A model generated the notes under the pieces. It was not told where the DNA came from. It worked only from the letters and a program-made list of their open reading frames with translations, and did not search any database. From Prevotellaceae bacterium (GTDB lineage: Bacteria > Bacteroidota > Bacteroidia > Bacteroidales > Bacteroidaceae), in assembly GCA_031262265.1 (NCBI GenBank), contig JAISIB010000042.1:1-14939 (forward strand): 14,939 bases of DNA, in the 5' to 3' direction. A program made the translations under genes and the position numbers. Of the stretch, positions 13,583 through 14,939 are shown one piece after another; position 1 is the stretch's first letter, and each line of letters opens with the position of its first letter.

Positions 13583-14227
13583 TTAATGTTGTTGTGCCGA
13601 AGCCGCCGTATGGGCATCGGATTGTTGCGTGGCGGTCGCCTGCGACGAGGCTCCGGTCGCAGCGTCTACGTTGCCATGATAAGCTTGGTAGGCCTCATTC
13701 ACGGCTTTCAGGAACGCACGCGACGTGATTGTCGACGCCGTAATGGCATCTACCGTACCACCGTCTTTCGCAACCGACAAGGTTTCCGCGCCCGGGTTCT
13801 TACCGATAATGCTGCCTCTACCTCCTTCTTTGAACCAGACGTCGGCTTTGGAACCAAGTCCCGGTGTTTCGGCGTGTGCCAACAACGAGTAGTTATAGAT
13901 ATTTCCGGCGGCGTCGAAGCCCACTAACACTCGCAGTTCGCCGCCAAAGCCCATCGCCGTCGCTTCAACGGCCGTACCGACCGACTGCTCGCCGTCCATA
14001 GCGGGATACACGATGAAACCGTTTTCCAACGTATCGGCTTCCGCTACGGGATTGTTGGTGAATGCGGGCACGACTTGCTTCAACGCTTCGTTCAGCGTCC
14101 GCATGGCAGCGGCAGCAATAGGTTCGCGCGTCACTTCATTCACTACCGCCAACAGTCCGACGGCTATCACGGTGACAAACGTCAATACGAACAACATGTT
14201 CAACAAAGATGATTCCAGTTTCTTCAT
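13583..14227 (-). CDS. rnfG: RnfG, FMN-carrying subunit of the Rnf complex
   Basis: Membrane-anchored subunit with covalently bound FMN, 214 residues. One N-terminal transmembrane helix (about 11-30) is followed by a periplasmic FMN-binding domain with HAETPGLGSKADVWF (about 118-132) and DAITASTITSRAF. By alignment to the usual SGAT motif the FMN-phosphothreonine would be T166, within T-A-S-T rather than S/T-G-A-T. The C-terminus ends in a low-complexity Ala/Thr/Gln/Ser-rich tail (about 186-214) with no family motif. The ATG overlaps the rnfD stop by 4 bases, so the pair is translationally coupled. Confidence 0.94.
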   Translation of the reverse strand: MKKLESSLLNMLFVLTFVTVIAVGLLAVVNEVTREPIAAAAMRTLNEALKQVVPAFTNNPVAEADTLENGFIVYPAMDGEQSVGTAVEATAMGFGGELRVLVGFDAAGNIYNYSLLAHAETPGLGSKADVWFKEGGRGSIIGKNPGAETLSVAKDGGTVDAITASTITSRAFLKAVNEAYQAYHGNVDAATGASSQATATQQSDAHTAASAQQH

Positions 14228-14939
14228 TTCTTCGCCACCTCCCCAAAGCGTTTCGGTTTACAATACATATTTATCAACGGAGTGAAGGCGTTCATGATTA
14301 AGATAGCGAATGACATGCCTTCCGGATATGCGCCAAACAATCGAATGACGATGGTCAATAAGCCGATACAAATGCCATATATCAATTGTCCTTTCGTACT
14401 CATCGGAGAAGTCACGTAATCCGTCGCCATAAAGATAGCACCTAACATCAATCCTCCGGAAAGTAGTTGTAGTACCGGAGAGACATAGATAGCCGGATTG
14501 ACCAAGTGCATCACGCCACTAAATACAAAAACAGTCGCAAGAATGGAGACCGGTATGTGCCACGTGATGATTCGTTTCCAAAGCAGGTAAACCAGTCCGA
14601 TAAGCAACGCCAACGCGCTGACCTCGCCGAGGCAACCGCTATTATCTCCTATGAACAATTGCCAGGCACTCGGCAAGTCGGCCAATGCCGCCGTATCTCC
14701 GTGCAACGCGCTCTTCATCAAAGCCAACGGCGTAGCACTTGTCTGCGCATCCACGTACGAACCTATTTGCCCGGGAACCGGCCACGTAGTCATTTGTACG
14801 GGAAAAGACAACAACAGGAACACACGTCCCAACAGGGCGGGATTAAATAGGTTGCAACCCAAACCGCCAAACGACATCTTGCCCACGCCTATGGCGAATA
14901 ACGCACCCAATAGGATAATCCATATCGGCAGGTTGGACG
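14224..14939 (-). CDS. rnfD: RnfD, FMN-carrying membrane subunit (C-terminal part, cut by window edge)
   Basis: Membrane subunit of Rnf with covalent FMN. The frame is open to the window edge (238 codons), reading SNLPIWIILLGALFAIG before KMSFGGLGCNLFNPALLGRV, so the true start lies outside; full-length RnfD is usually about 320-350 residues. The FMN-attachment segment reads DAQTSATPLALMKS, with the acceptor Thr codon at 14731-14733; the family usually has SGATPL. Later GGLMLGAIFMATDYVTSPM and the C-terminal helices match RnfD. The stop overlaps the rnfG start (ATGA). rnfB and rnfC are expected upstream. Confidence 0.94.
   Translation of the reverse strand, partial: SNLPIWIILLGALFAIGVGKMSFGGLGCNLFNPALLGRVFLLLSFPVQMTTWPVPGQIGSYVDAQTSATPLALMKSALHGDTAALADLPSAWQLFIGDNSGCLGEVSALALLIGLVYLLWKRIITWHIPVSILATVFVFSGVMHLVNPAIYVSPVLQLLSGGLMLGAIFMATDYVTSPMSTKGQLIYGICIGLLTIVIRLFGAYPEGMSFAILIMNAFTPLINMYCKPKRFGEVAKK

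Noticed and set aside
1..14939. CRISPR arrays, insertion sequences, integrase or phage genes, toxin-antitoxin pairs, defence systems
   Set aside because: No regularly spaced repeats, transposase or integrase motifs, terminal inverted repeats, or defence-type domains were seen; gene content is metabolic, envelope and transport.

Overview
The window reads as a chromosomal segment from a member of the Bacteroidetes, most likely order Bacteroidales. The evidence is the gene content (TonB-dependent receptor with a carboxypeptidase-regulatory-like N-terminus, DUF4249-type lipoprotein, secreted GH2 glycosidase, MlaEF, LptB, Rnf complex) and ten copies of the Bacteroidetes promoter -7 element TAnnTTTG placed just upstream of genes. 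Genus cannot be fixed from the sequence alone. No mobile element, CRISPR array or phage gene is visible.

Layout. 1-298 (-): 5' part of uracil-DNA glycosylase, divergent from tRNA-Arg(CCG) at 397-469, which is followed by an intrinsic terminator (521-554). 686-1096 (+): small four-helix membrane protein of unknown function with its own promoter. 1144-7188 (+): a likely nutrient-acquisition cluster of a TonB-dependent receptor, a DUF4249-like lipoprotein starting 4 bases after it, and a secreted GH2 beta-galactosidase-type enzyme whose promoter overlaps the lipoprotein stop codon. 7290 to about 7475 (+): a previously unannotated structured RNA candidate with a strong promoter, a 16-bp closing stem and a T-run; its size and elongated fold resemble 6S RNA. 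7476-8989 (-): mlaE-mlaF (phospholipid-transport ABC permease and ATPase). 9080-9850 (+): lptB (LPS-export ATPase), divergent from mlaE, followed by a 29-codon mini-ORF. 9961-10986 (-): L-threonine 3-dehydrogenase. 11244-12278 (-): UDP-glucose 4-epimerase. 12393-14939 (-): rnfD (cut by the window edge)-rnfG-rnfE-rnfA, the membrane half of the ferredoxin:NAD+ oxidoreductase.

How the parts relate. The centre of the window holds envelope-maintenance functions (MlaEF and LptB, sharing a divergent promoter region) and a glycan-use cluster. GalE would link galactose released by the GH2 enzyme to UDP-sugars, though it is a separate unit. Rnf couples ferredoxin/NAD+ electron transfer to ion pumping, as expected in an anaerobe. 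Promoter elements show that the longest open frames for GH2, mlaE and tdh are over-extended at their 5' ends, so shorter starts are given here. The main novelty candidate is the 7290-7475 RNA; most of the rest is ordinary housekeeping and accessory Bacteroidales gene content.
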